A stretch of 64,000 bases of DNA from Pollenia angustigena (Eukaryota; Arthropoda; Insecta; Diptera; Polleniidae). The stretch lies in the NCBI GenBank assembly GCA_930367215.1, contig OV884056.1, positions 319,330,709-319,394,708 of the forward strand, given 5' to 3'. This document shows positions 45,360 through 56,559 of this stretch, piece by piece. The notes under the pieces are model-generated. The model saw nothing but the letters and a program-made list of their open reading frames with translations. It had not been told where the DNA came from and searched no databases. The number at the start of each line of letters is the position of its first letter. The first letter of the stretch is position 1. A program made the translations under genes and the position numbers.

Positions 45360-45460
45360 ATTTTTTTTCTGTCTCTGGCGGGAATCGATCGCGCAACCTC
45401 GATGCTGATAGACTAGCTCACTACCAGCTAGCCTACCGGGGCAGTGTAGTTTTTGGATAA
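45360..45460 (-). mobile_element. tRNA-headed SINE (best example)
   Basis: On the minus strand the head reads GGTAGGCTAGCTGGTAGTGAG (box A-like TAGCTGGTAGTG), then, about 30 nt on, GCGCGATCGATTCCCGCC (box B-like GATCGATTCC and T-arm), then an A/T-rich tail. The spacing matches a tRNA-derived pol III promoter. Shared TCTGGCGGGAATCGA links it to 23890-24045. The arms do not form a full cloverleaf, so SINE is preferred over a tRNA gene. Confidence 0.6.
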
Positions 45461-45769
45461 AAAAAAAACTTGTTTTTTACTCAATTAACCCATTAAGGCC
45501 CCAGTCATGATCTCATTGAGCTATAATGATAAAACTTTTAAAATTTTATTGTTTATACGTAAATATGAAAGAAAACAAATTTTGGGCAAATCGGATACGT
45601 GGGAACCCAGATAACCACCGTTGCGAAAACGCAACGTTAAGTCTTAACGAAATAAAAATTAAGCGCACTTGCAAACATTTAAAATTAAAACTGTTTATTC
45701 ACGTCTTTAGGAAAAAAAAAAAAAAATTTAAAAAGATATTCATATACATTTCATTTTTAATTCAATTAT

Positions 45770-46075
45770 GATATGATCCAAAGCACTTTGAGTGCACTGC
45801 TACGTCACATTTGTAATTGATCAATCCATAATTTACCATAGGCCCCATATAAAGCCCACTCTCGAAAAACACTTTAGTACACCTAAAACCATAACAAACA
45901 ATTCTATTGTAATAAATTTTGTTCTGTCACAGTTGTATATGACTAGAAATCACACTGTCAACTTTCGTAAATATCGGTTCATAATTTACCACAGGTCCAA
46001 TATAATGCCCACTCCTGAGATATCCTAGCTGTCAGTGGATGTTATCAAATATTTGGCATAGCCGAATATAGCACT
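45770..46075 (-). repeat. TTCGGC-hairpin repeat family, copy 2
   Basis: On the minus strand it starts with ACCAGTAAGAGTGCTATATTCGGC. The words ATAATTTACCATAGGCCC and ATAATTTACCACAGGTCC repeat about 137 bp apart. GACTAGAAATCACACTGTC matches GACTAAAAGTCACACTGCC at 53590. It lies within the piggyBac-like element. Confidence 0.6.
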
Positions 46076-47450
46076 CTTACTGGTTTTTATTTAATATCCT
46101 GGGAGAGGATAAGTTCACAATACTTTTTAGATTTTCTCTAACTGTACCTATTGAAGTAGGATCCGAAGATGTCAGTCTGATGTGCCTTACAAGCCATCAG
46201 ATTGGCATCAAGAACCAATGTTCCGCTTCCGCGCGGCGGCTCCTGGTAACAACTGGATTATTCCAGTTGGCTATGAACTATACTTTTCTTCCTAGGAGGG
46301 ATAGTAAAAATACTTAGAGGATTGAATTTTACCTCTTTGATAAAATAGCTAATAATTATATGAAAAGTCCAAGGACTGGCTATACATTGAAATGAACTTT
46401 ATTTTTGGTGAAAGCATGGTGCATGGTCGATAAACAGGGAGAATGGTCACGCCTGAGTTCCGCAAGGAACCGAAAGGTGGCCTATATCAAGAAAAACAGA
46501 AAAGTGCTTGGGTATGATTCCACCCTTGCATAACTGCTAACTGATTAGAAAAAAGCTCAACAAATGAAAAATTTATATGAATCTTTCCTTGTGTAAATTA
46601 AATGAATTTGTGAATATTAAAGAATTATATAGCTGGTGACAGTGCGCTCATCATAGAGAAGCCGCTAGGGGATATCAGAAGAAAAGTATTTCTTTCCTGC
46701 AGTAGAATCGTTGCCATGGAGTCTTTCGGGACTAAGAAATGGTAGTGGCTCGAGGGGCATGGCTGGACTAGGTCTGTTGTGTTGATATCTTCTTTCGGAC
46801 ATTGAAAATCTATGGGAGCACTGTGGCTGATGCATGCCACAAGGATGCCAAAACATCTGAAATGACAGGGCTCTAGAAGTTTTCGGATTTCTTTAGTCTG
46901 GGGCTGTTCACCTGAGCACCCTTGCATAATGTTATTCAGGTGCCACGGGAGTCATATAGCCCCCGGAACTCACAACCCGGAATGACTATATGGTGAGGTC
47001 TCTGCTTGCAGAGTACACGTGGTGGCTGTGGTTCTTGATCTTAAGATGGTTGTGAATTCTCTTTTTTGAAACTGCTTGGATCAAACTTTGCAGTGGAGGA
47101 CTAGATAGCTCCAACCCCTAAGCAAGGAGTGATATTAAGATTTTGGACTTATATCTAAATTGCAACCTGTATGTGATTGAATGATCCTACACATACAGGG
47201 ACATTTGGTAGGTGCATATATAACTCACCTAGTGGTTAAGATCCTCCGTGCGACTTAAAGCTCATCTAGAGGTATCCACGTAAATCATTACCATTTGTAC
47301 CTATTGAAGTAACCCTGGGGGAAATTTGTGTCAATTGTTCCAACAGACTGGTCCTGGGAAAATATTACAAGTTCAAAAAGATAGAAGCCATGGCCAGTGA
47401 AAGGAGAACTAATCATCCAACTGGTATATAAAGAACAAGAAGGTAAAAAA
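46076..47450. other. Unidentified, more GC-balanced insert
   Basis: This block is clearly less AT-rich than its flanks and has complex sequence, including the 100-codon minus frame 46625-46927 (MQGCSGEQPQTKEIRKLLEP and onward). I recognise no domain. The word GTACCTATTGAAGTA occurs at both ends (about 46143 and 47299) in the same orientation. It may be a decayed retroelement segment or piggyBac cargo. Confidence 0.4.
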
Positions 47451-48352
47451 AGTTATGAATTACGGTACACTTTTTTTTGGACTCTCTAAAATTTGGTTCT
47501 TAAATTTAGTTCTAGGACTTGTTTTATTGAAACAATACTACATTGTATCGAAATAATATTACATTGTTATAACTTACACTAAACACCTTCATTGACAATA
47601 GATGTTTGACTGGTCAAATGGTGTCAATTGACGAATGACAACCCCATGTTAAAGTGATAGGTCTTATTCATATAAAGTGTTAGCACTAGAACCGGTCTCT
47701 ATCACCAAAGACCTATCACGGAACTACTTTGGTGTAAGTTCGCTTCCCTAGGACACTTTGGGCATAAGAAAAAAAAAAAAATTTGCCATAGAGAATTTAC
47801 CTACTGCGAAATATCCTGCATTTTAAAAATTGGCCAATAGTTTAAAAAAGGTGAAAAAATTATCGAAAATTTCAAAACACATAAATAACAACAACTTATA
47901 ATTAACATATATACAAGTTTTTATTTGATAATTTTATGTAATTTGCATATGGTATAGGCCCAGTGTTGCGTTTTCGCATCACGGATATATCCAATCATAA
48001 CAAAAGTCTCTAATGTCTACGATGATTGGATTTTTCAGTAGAAATAATAATGTTCGTATGTTAGCTACCTCCTTCAGAAGTTTCAGATAGGTATACTATA
48101 TATACTATATATTACTTTATTTTTTTTAACTTTTTCAAAAGTACCCAAAAAACAGGAAAAATTAAAAATTTAAATTAAAAATTTTTATAAAAAAAAACTT
48201 ATGTATGATACAAATCCAAAAACAGGTCAATTAGATATTAAGTTAAATTTTATTTCAATATGCTTTAAAAGAATATCACGTAACAACAAAATGCCTGAGA
48301 GGAGGTTTAAGTGAACGTTGCGAAAACGCAACGCAGGGCCTTAATGGGTTAA

Positions 48353-50434
48353 GAGCGTAAATATGAGATTAAATTGTCCATAACAACAATAACAACGTTG
48401 ATTGAAAGTGGATTGAAAGTTTTTGTTTCATTACTATAATGACATTTTTATTGTCATAATGAAAATTTAAATTTATGAAGGCTTTAATAAAAAAATTTTT
48501 GATTTCATAAAGTTAATGGCATACATGTAACATTAGGCCAAATTAAAAAAAAGTACCAAAAGTAATGAACCACGATAAGTGTTATTTTTTTTTTAGTTAA
48601 GGAGATATGAGGGTAGCGAAATAACACGTTTTTACCCCATAAACATTCGAATTTCTAAAAATCCCGTCTTAGTGGATCGATTAAAAGACCTTCCTCCGGT
48701 CCAAATTTTAACTTCTTAGCATCAGGCGTTTAGGCTGTGCGATGATGTGAAGATTAAAAAACAAATAACATTCATGATATTTCTAAGTTCTTGTAAAATT
48801 TAAGAGGCAAAGTATCATAAATCAGTTTAAAAACGAATTCACATAGTTTTGAATTTCAGATATGCATATGGGCTACTTCAAATTTTTTGAGCACCTGCTG
48901 AAACCGACATACTATGGCTCTTATTTCGTTAAGTTTTATGAATTGAAAAAAAACGTTCTACAGGGTTTGGATGACTATACTTGAAGGCTATGACGTGCAA
49001 AGTTTTACGTTGAAAAGTCCTCACCTTAAGAATTGGTGGTCATCTAAAATTCGAAAAATTAAAAAAACGACTTGAAACTTGCAAGAGTTTTTTCATTCAT
49101 TCCGTTTTCTTTGTAATAGTTTTAAGCTTTCAGATCCAAACCCATACAAAATATAGTCACTAGACTTGGAGGATATATCCACTAAAAAAAAAATTTTGAT
49201 ATCGCTGCTGGGTGAAAAGTTGCATGGTGTTTTAAAGTGAAACCAAAATTTTCCGAATTTTGAAATTTTTGAAGATTTTACATAGAGTTTTTGCGCCGTT
49301 TAATAAAAATGAGTTTAAAGCGCAGAATTAAAAAAAATTGCGTAATTTTATAAAGTTTGAGGTGTATCAAGTTGGTGTCAGCGCACCAATAACGTATCAC
49401 GGACATCACAAACTTAAAAGAAATTACCGTACATTTTTTAAAAATGTATCTTTTTTGCGTCTGACAATCTGAATTGCCTTTTAAGTTGGCTAGTGTATTG
49501 CGTGATGTGAGTAACTTCGTAAAGGGCACCTCCGAGGCGAAAACGCACTTTAAAATTTTTGCAAAAAAAAAATTTATTTTTAAACTTTTTTTTATATTAA
49601 AACGTCATGGAAACATGTTTAGGTATCTAAATAGATTCTTCTCGACGGACTAAACTGATAAAGTGCAAAAAAAACAATTTTTTTCAACCGTGGCGCGTGC
49701 AGCGGCAGTTTTTTCCAAACACATTTCGCCTTGTGACAACTGAAGCGCTGTATCAATTCCGCTCAAACGTATATCGAATAGAAGACTTTACTGAGCTTGA
49801 TACTAAAATTGAAAACGCACCAAAAAATTTTAAGGATTTAAAATTTTATGGAGGAAACAAAATGTTTCTAACCTCAAAAAGCATCCTTGTATGAAATATT
49901 TGATTAGCGATAGCCAAATAGTTTTTTTCCCAAAATATTGCAAATTATGTCTTATACTAGCCGTAATTTTGTAAAATGTTTAACAATTTTAAATAAATTT
50001 TTATATGCATACACGATCAAAAAAAATTTTTTTATATTTTTTTTCAGTGTATTTTAAAAAGTATTCAAGCTTTTACAAATATTTTAGTGTGCTAAGAAAG
50101 CCCTTAAGGGGTATTATCCACACGCGTTATCCTTTTTCAATTTTAACAAAAACTGTAATTTTTATATAAAATTTGCGCCGTGTAATAAAAATGATTAACG
50201 CGAACGGATTTCACATGCTCAAATATCGGTTTATACACACGCAAATCAACATTGATGTCAGACAAAAAAAAAAAAAAAAATTAAAAAAAAAAAAATGTCT
50301 AGGTGTCGTAAATTTTTGAAGTTGCTCATATCTGATATGAATTACCTAGAATTGCTTATTTAATTAGTCTGCTTTATAAAAGTTTGGTTAATACGAATAA
50401 TCTGTTTAGAACAGGGAATTTCCAACAAAGTCGT
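48353..50434. other. Unassigned repeat-like sequence, no gene
   Basis: The text at 48590-49540 has moderate complexity with words such as GGAGATATGAGGGTAGCG and ATATCGCTGCTGGGTG. TTTGCGCCGTTTAATAAAAATGA (49291) recurs as TTTGCGCCGTGTAATAAAAATGA (50173), so part is internally duplicated. The frame 49697-49894 (65 codons) has no motif. Poly-A runs at 50264-50295. Confidence 0.45.
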
Positions 50435-51660
50435 GACCAAATGAATCTGACACCTAACCTTTTTGTATAATTGTCCGCTGAATCCGAATATGAAGTCAGA
50501 ATTGTCAAAAGTAGAACAGTTTTTTAAATATATTCCAAAATAACAGTTACTTGTGTTTTTAAAGGCAAATATCTTCAAACATTTTAAACGGATTATGTAT
50601 TTCTTTTTTTTTTTTTTGGTGAAAGATAATAAAATTACTAAAGTATCCATGGTTCCTTTGTGAAGATAAGTCAACAAATGAGAGAGTTACAGTGGACAAA
50701 AGTTCAAACTTCATTAATAATTTGATGATTTTGCCATTTTCAAGTTATTTTTTTTAAAGAAAACAATAAAATTTTTTTAAGTTTTATCACGACGATAAGC
50801 CTATACGAACATTTTGTGCCCAATAGGATCCATTTCGGTACAAAATATCTCAAAAACTGATCTACTTTTGAAAATTCTGACTTCATATTCGGATTCAGCG
50901 GACAATCTATCTATCTTCTTCTATATATATAAAACAGGATGTGTGTATGTATGTATGTATGTAACGTATGGACTCCAAAACGGCTGGGCCGATTTTCAGG
51001 GCATCTTCATAATATTCAGGCGGTTGCCACTGTGAAGTCAGATTTCTAATTTTCGGTCTGCGGGCGGAGGGGCGTGGCAAAATCCAATTTTCATATTGCA
51101 TCACCAATGACATCTATATAATTTGGACGGCTTTTTTTTTTAGATTATCGCCATGGTCCAACTTAGATTTATACGAAAATAAAATTTTGCCCCGCCCACT
51201 TTTTTCGAATTACCTAAAATCTGAAAACGGCTCCATCGATTTGACAAATTGTTCTTTCAAATGTTCGTATTAATCCATTTTAAGTTTTTATCGAAATAAA
51301 AATTTACCACGCCTACTTTTACGCCCACATTTTCTATTAAGCGCATAACTTGAGAGCGGTTTGACCGATTTTTTCTTTAAAATGATTGCCATCGTCCAAC
51401 TTAGGTTTTTACGGAAGGAAAATTTTGCCCCGCCCACTTTTTTCGATTTACCTAAACTCAAAAAACGGCTCCATCGATTTGACTAATTATTCTTTTAAAT
51501 GTTCGTATTAATCCATTTTACGTTTTCATCGAAAGAAAAATGTACCACGCCTACTTTTACGCCAACTTTTTCTATTAAGTTTTTCCTAATTTGGACAGGA
51601 CAACGTCTGTCGGGTCAGCTAGTTTTACAAAAAGATTAGGTGTCAGATTAATTTGGTCAA
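50435..51660. mobile_element. Foldback element split by a Helitron
   Basis: The left arm 50435-50545 (TGACACCTAACC, TTGTCCGCTGAATCCG, AGTCAGAATTGTC) is inverted at 50840-50905 (GACTTCATATTCGGATTCAG, CGGACAA). The remainder of the right arm (ACAAAAAGATTAGGTGTCAG) is found at 51624-51655, displaced by the Helitron. Arms are about 100 bp. No TSD was resolved. Confidence 0.8.
50906..51622 (+). mobile_element. Complete non-autonomous Helitron, 717 bp
   Basis: It begins TCTATCTATCTTC at 50906 and ends CAGCTAG at 51622, between host A (50905) and T (51623), as Helitrons require. A GACAG/CTGTC hairpin (51594-51611, 8-nt loop) lies 7 nt before CTAG. The empty site is proven by the other arm of the host foldback, which reads GGACAATTATACAAAAAGG. 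The interior has a TGTATGTATGTATG run, GGCTGGGCCGATTTT, and about two 239-bp tandem units (ATGTTCGTATTAATCC at about 51259 and 51498). No Rep/helicase coding. Confidence 0.93.
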
Positions 51661-52043
51661 AAATACTGTCACGTAGTCTTATTTAAAAATTTTAAAATAA
51701 AAAAGATCTATTTAGGGCAAAATTGAAATTTATATTTTTGAGAAAATTTCATATTTATGATTTCTTCGAGCAAAAATAGCAGTACTTTTGAATTTTTATT
51801 TTTCGAGCAAAAACAACATTTATTTTCGAAATAAATTTACGTGTTATAATAATAATAATTATTATTATAACTCCCCAATATATTTAAATAATTACTATAA
51901 CACGTAAATTACCTTAATGTTGACTTTTAATATTTATTTTAAAGTGCATAAGAAATCCCCAAGATGAACACACAATAAAATAAATATTAAAAGTCAACAA
52001 AATTCTTATAAAACGTACTTTGCTTTTTAAAATAACTTTTAGT

Positions 52044-52077
<34 letters not shown>

Positions 52078-53036
52078 AGAATCTGGGAATTTATTCCACA
52101 TGGTGAGTTACATTTTCATATTAATTCGAATGTGTTTTCTTAGTCAAATTACAATTTTAAAAGCTTTTATATTTTAATAGTCTTATTCCTCCCAAAAATT
52201 AAAAAAATAATTTTTTTTAATCAAAAATTAACTTATTTTTGCTCGAAAAAATTAAAAAAAAAAATCTGACTTTTATGAAAAAAGTAATAAATATTACGCT
52301 CCCTGGTTTGGAAACCTTTTATTTTGTTCCCTTTTTTTTAATTTTCTTCAGGGTCATAGAGCTAAATGAAATATAAACTTAAAAATCAATATTTCAAAAG
52401 AACTTTAGGAGTTTAAATTAGATTTAATGCAAGACAAAGATAAGAGTCTACGAATATAAAAATAAATTTTTAAAACCCCAAATTTAAAAATTCGTTTCTT
52501 AATACAAAAAAAGTTGGGGAGCAAATAGAAACTGTACGAAATATTATTTGGGATTAATCAATTTGATTAGAGTAAAGAAGCCGAAACTAAAATTATTTAT
52601 TGAATATTATATACAAAGTATTTGTGATAATTTTCTTTAATAGTTGTAGTGAATAGGCCTCGAATAACCCATGAACTCCTCTTCGTTCTTAAAGACTAAA
52701 TAATAAACAATTTAATCGTTAGAATAGTTTTTTTTTACTACAAAAAAATAAATGATTTATTTATGTATACGCCTTAAAATGAGAACATAAAGTTTAGACT
52801 TTATCAAAAAATTAAAAAAAAAAAACTTTCAATTATTAGTTAAAGATACAAAATGTAAATAAAAAAAATTTATATAAAAATACGACTAAATAAATACCAA
52901 CTAAACAAATATATTCCAAAGGAAGGAAATAAAAAAAAGAATTGTGTTAAGATTTCTTTATAAAAAAAAAAAAAAAAAAAAATAGACGGACGGAGGGACA
53001 AATAACCTCCAACAGTACATTAAGGCAACTACTAAA
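51661..53036. other. No gene found; AT-rich with nested palindromes
   Basis: TTTACGTGTTATAATAATAA (about 51835) pairs with CTATAACACGTAAA (51895), and just downstream GTTGACTTTTAATATTTATT (51917) pairs with AATAAATATTAAAAGTCAAC (51980). Poly-A occurs at 52048-52076 and 52964-52981. The rest is very AT-rich without coding signal. Confidence 0.5.
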
Positions 53037-53670
53037 AACAAGTAAAAGTGCCTTTATCCGGCTTTGCCGAATTTTATTTACCCTTTTCCGGTATATTGAA
53101 AATCAAATACGGTCCTATCTCGTGTCAAAGCCCTAATTACGGGGGCACATTTTTAAAGGCGGTAGGTGAAACAATAGATCTAATTTGTAAATATTTGAAA
53201 CCAAACAAATCTTAACGCCGCAAAAATGGCTTAAGTGACAAAAACTAAATTTTCCAGGAGAAGGTATTTTTATCTTGTTTAAATCCAGTTTAAACAGCTA
53301 AACATTTTTGAAGATTCTGTATGTCCAAAGTATAAAGTGAAGCAAATATTCACACATATTAGCAGGATAATCAGCCTTATTCCGGTTGTCGTTGTCGTAA
53401 TAGCTCAAGTCGTTTTTTGTAAGAGATTAAAGAAACACACAACCAGAGTTCCTTAATCTCTTACAAAAAACGACTTGAGCGATTACGACAACCGGAATAA
53501 GGCTGAATGTCTTTTTTTTAGAGCCCTATTGAAAAAGTTTGCGTCGGTTGAGAAAAAACATCAAACATGGTCTGTCATAATTCCATACGACTAAAAGTCA
53601 CACTGCCAAATTTCGTTAAGATCAGTCCATAATTTGGTTTATATGGTGGCCAGAAATAACACCATGCATT
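53037..53670 (+). repeat. TTCGGC-hairpin repeat family, copy 3
   Basis: It starts AACAAGTAAAAGTGCCTTTATCCGGC and continues TTGCCGAATTTTATTTACCC. CTAAAAGTCACACTGCCAAATTTCG and CAGTCCATAATTT match copy 2. A hairpin element is inserted at 53371-53506. Confidence 0.6.
53371..53506. mobile_element. Hairpin element with ~54-60-bp arms
   Basis: The left arm (60 nt, starting TCAGCCTTATTCCGGTTGTC) and right arm (54 nt) are complementary except for one substitution and a 6-nt GTTGTC duplication in the left arm. They are separated by a 22-nt loop. Such closely matched arms could be a young MITE or a recent inverted duplication. The flanks AGCAGGATAA and ATGTCTTTT show no TSD. Confidence 0.85.
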
Positions 53671-53800
53671 TTTTCCATTCGGTTCCATTATTTTGGGAAG
53701 AAATAAGTAGTTATTTGCCTGTAACACGGTCATTTTAAAGTTGGTTTAGCTGATTTTCACTTGGATTATTTAAGTTTAAAGTAAACAAATAAATTACATA

Positions 53801-54564
53801 TGGGCATTTCCCCAGAATGGTCTACCAGGATGAAAAAATAAAATGTTGATTATCATCGTCTTTTATTGTTTATTATTATAAAAAAAAGTCTATGATTTTA
53901 TAAAAGAATGGTTTCAGAGCATATTTCAGGTGTTTAACTTGAGGAAATTGGGCTGGAAACTGGTAAATTTTATATTTTTCTGTATTTTCTACTTCTAAAG
54001 ACATTTTTATGTACTTATTTTACATGCAAAAAATATGTTGTGTTTGCACTCTTTCTTCTCAATCTCTCCATTACAATCAATTGTAAAAGGAGTATTAAGT
54101 TTTCTTGTTAAGGAAATTTTAAGATAATAATGGAAAAATGCATGGTGATAACAATAAACAAACATGGAAAAATCGTACGTTCGCGACCCGTACTTTTGCG
54201 ACCGGTACATTAGCCTATTAAACAAAAATCAAGAGAGATATTTTATTTTGCAAATACTGGAGACCTACATTAATACACTTTTAAAATAAATTAATCACTT
54301 TTGATAATTTCGATCCATTTTCCAGATTTTTAGATTTCACTACTGTAAGCCAAAGTTCACTTCTATTTTGCGTACGTTCGTGACCACATGTTTATAACTC
54401 TTATTATGAAAACTTAAACTCGATGAAATGCATCTTTTGCACTAAACATAGAGCTACCCAAAAACTATCGAATCGCAAAAAAATGCTAGGAAAGGTTTTG
54501 TTCTCTATATTATTTGTACATCAAAAGCGTACGAACGTACGTTCGTGACCCCAGGAAATGCCCA
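53801..54564. mobile_element. TA-flanked MITE with GTACGTTCGTGACC repeats
   Basis: TGGGCATTTCC and GGAAATGCCCA are inverted ends with TA on each side (53799-53800, 54565-54566). CGTACGTTCGYGACC words recur at about 54174, 54372 and 54536, the last within CGTACGAACGTACGTTCG. They are concentrated in the right half. Tc1/mariner-type by TSD. A 72-codon minus frame inside has no motif. Confidence 0.75.
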
Positions 54565-54663
54565 TATAGGAGAGCTAAACCGAACCAAGTCATAAGATAT
54601 AATTGGGGGTTTCATAAAGTCGTTTGTGTAATAACAAGAAAAATATGACTGCTATGAGCAACA

Positions 54664-54685
54664 CCCCCCCCCCCCCCCCCCCCCT
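54664..54685. repeat. Poly-C homopolymer, about 22 bases
   Basis: An uninterrupted C run in an otherwise AT-rich region. Long G/C homopolymers are rare in insect DNA and unstable. It may also be an assembly or sequencing artefact. Confidence 0.9.
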
Positions 54686-54879
54686 CCTCATAATTATTAT
54701 AATTTTTACTGTGTACCTTGTGAAACCCCCAAATACATATATGAATTTCAAAACTGGTTGCAAATCCTCAGCAAAGTCTAACTCTATCTAGATCTGTTAC
54801 TGACTTAATCAAAAAGTGTTTCGTTCCTGAGGCAACGATCTCTGGAAATAATATTGGACAACTTGATCCATTTTAGATA

Positions 54880-55095
54880 AAATGAACTACTTAAAACATG
54901 GTCCAATGTAATGCAATCATGGACCATGTCGTTTTTAAAAAAGAGTTTGTGGTTAAACGACATGTTTTCGTTTTTAAACGACATGCTTTCGTTTGTAAAC
55001 AAAGTTAAAACTAATCATGTGGAGTATACCATGGAGTAGTTTCAAAACTAATCCACAAGGAGTATGTATGAACATGGAGTAGCTTTAAGACTACT
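54880..55095. repeat. Short degenerate repeats (AAACGACATG, CATGGAGTAG)
   Basis: TTAAACGACATGTTTTCGTTT and TTAAACGACATGCTTTCGTTT follow each other, and CATGGAGTAG occurs twice (55030, 55074). The whole is palindromic in part (GGTCCA..TGGACC). No element boundary resolved. Confidence 0.5.
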
Positions 55096-55284
55096 CCGTT
55101 ATAATGCAAAGCTGGGTTATATGGTCCAGCGCTAGGACATCGCAATGTTATATAAACCTTGTTTTTTCAATACATCTTGGTTAGTTTTGGACTAGTCCTA
55201 GTCCCTTATGGGATATTTTTTACTTTTATTTTTTTTTTTTTTTAATATGGGCAACAAAATGTATGCGTAAAAACTATAGGCAGT

Positions 55285-55390
55285 CGTGGTTTTTTACTCA
55301 TTCCTCAGCCATTTGTGAACCGATCAGGCTCAACTCTAATAGAAAACCATTCCGGACAATAAATTTACATACAAAACAACCTAGTCCACG
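55285..55390. repeat. TTCGGC-hairpin repeat family, fragment 4
   Basis: GTTTTTTACTCATTCCTCAG, then CCATTTGTGAACCGATCAGG, matches the internal block of copy 1 (15655-15740). Only about 100 bp remain. Confidence 0.55.
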
Positions 55391-55470
55391 CCATATCTGG
55401 GGTCTTTGAAACCCAATTTTAACCAACACAAGGAAAGGTGGGACATTCTTAAATTAACCGATATTGAAGG

Positions 55471-55859
55471 CAGAATTAGTCTTTACTTTCTGTTCTGTTA
55501 CGAATCAGCTGATTTGTTTTTGTTATTAAAAAACCTGTGAAATTGATTACTTTTTCTGTTCTGTTGCGGTTCAGTTTGTTAAAATCAAGAACATGTTAAG
55601 CAATTGTAAGTGACGGAAAATAAATAATAAAAAATACATATTTATATTGAAATAAACTGGTTTTTGATTTTAAGAATTCATAAAATTTAATTTTTTCAAA
55701 TTTATTTGCATTAAAGTTATTAAAATAAAGCAATGGACGGTGCAAAGCTAATAAATTTGTCATAAATGGCTGCTAAGTTACTACAGAAAAAGTTACTATT
55801 ACAATTTCGTAACAGAACGGCACGGAACAGAAACGGAAAGTAAAGACTAACTGAGCCTG
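55471..55859. mobile_element. MITE with AGTCTTTACTTTC ends
   Basis: CAGAATTAGTCTTTACTTTC, then TGTTCTGTTACG, at the left is mirrored at the right by CGTAACAGAAC, then GGAAAGTAAAGACTAACTG, then AGCCTG. The arms differ by small indels. The CAG start suggests hAT; no 8-bp TSD is visible. The interior has another CTGTTCTGTTGCGG word. Confidence 0.72.
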
Positions 55860-56555
55860 GAAGAAATACAAACGGAATAACAAAGTAATAAATACACTTT
55901 TCAGTTGTAGTGAAACACATAGCAAACATACATAAATGGAATTTTTTTTAAAGTTCAAATGATTTTTTGTTTAAGTTTAGGTGAATAATGGCATGGATTA
56001 GAATTTAGTTCAGTTTTTTTTTAAGTTACCCTCCTCAAAATAAATATAAGAGCTCCATAGGCAACCAAGAAAACACTTTTAATTTAACCCAAATAGTTGG
56101 AGAATAATTTTATAAGTTAACATTTAGCTTAAAATACATTGTTATAAATCATAGTTATAATTAATTTTTTTTAAATAAAAATTTACTTTATAATTATATA
56201 CTGCAGTGTTCATAGTCATAATTCACTGAAAAACTGTAAAAATGAATATTTACTTAAATGTTATTTGAACTATAATAACAACAAAAATAACATAATCAAA
56301 GTAAATATTTTTTTTTGTATCAAAAAACATTTAATAAAAAAAAAGCAAAAACAAATGAGAAGAAGTATTTCAATTCTAATATTAACAAACGCATGCAAAA
56401 CAAATAAAAAAGAATGTTTGGTTTCATTCTTCAAAATTCTTGCTTTGAAATTTATTTATCTTTTTCAAAGTAAAGAAACAACTACAAAAAAAAAAAAAAA
56501 ATTATGTTACAAACTAAAAACGAACGCAAACACTACCTAAAACATTTAACTAAGC
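55860..56555. other. No gene found
   Basis: AT-rich spacer. The 91-codon frame 56265-56540 is a lysine/asparagine-rich translation of A-rich DNA. Nothing supported. Confidence 0.5.
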
Positions 56556-56559
56556 GATA

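Larger units (their letters stand above)
45485..48352. mobile_element. piggyBac-like element (degenerate), TTAA TSD
   Basis: TTAA (45485-45488) precedes the terminal repeat CCCATTAAGGCCC, and GGGCCTTAATGGG precedes TTAA (48349-48352). A CCC start, 13-bp ends and a TTAA TSD match piggyBac architecture. An 18-nt palindrome CGTTGCGAAAACGCAACG lies near both ends (45619-45636, 48316-48333), with a related copy at about 47964. The 2.86 kb interior holds other repeats and a GC-richer block but no recognisable transposase. Confidence 0.8.

Noticed and set aside
46138..47315. LTR retrotransposon bounded by GTACCTATTGAAGTA repeats
   Set aside because: Similarity does not extend beyond about 17 bp, and there is no TG...CA end, primer-binding site or gag/pol signal.
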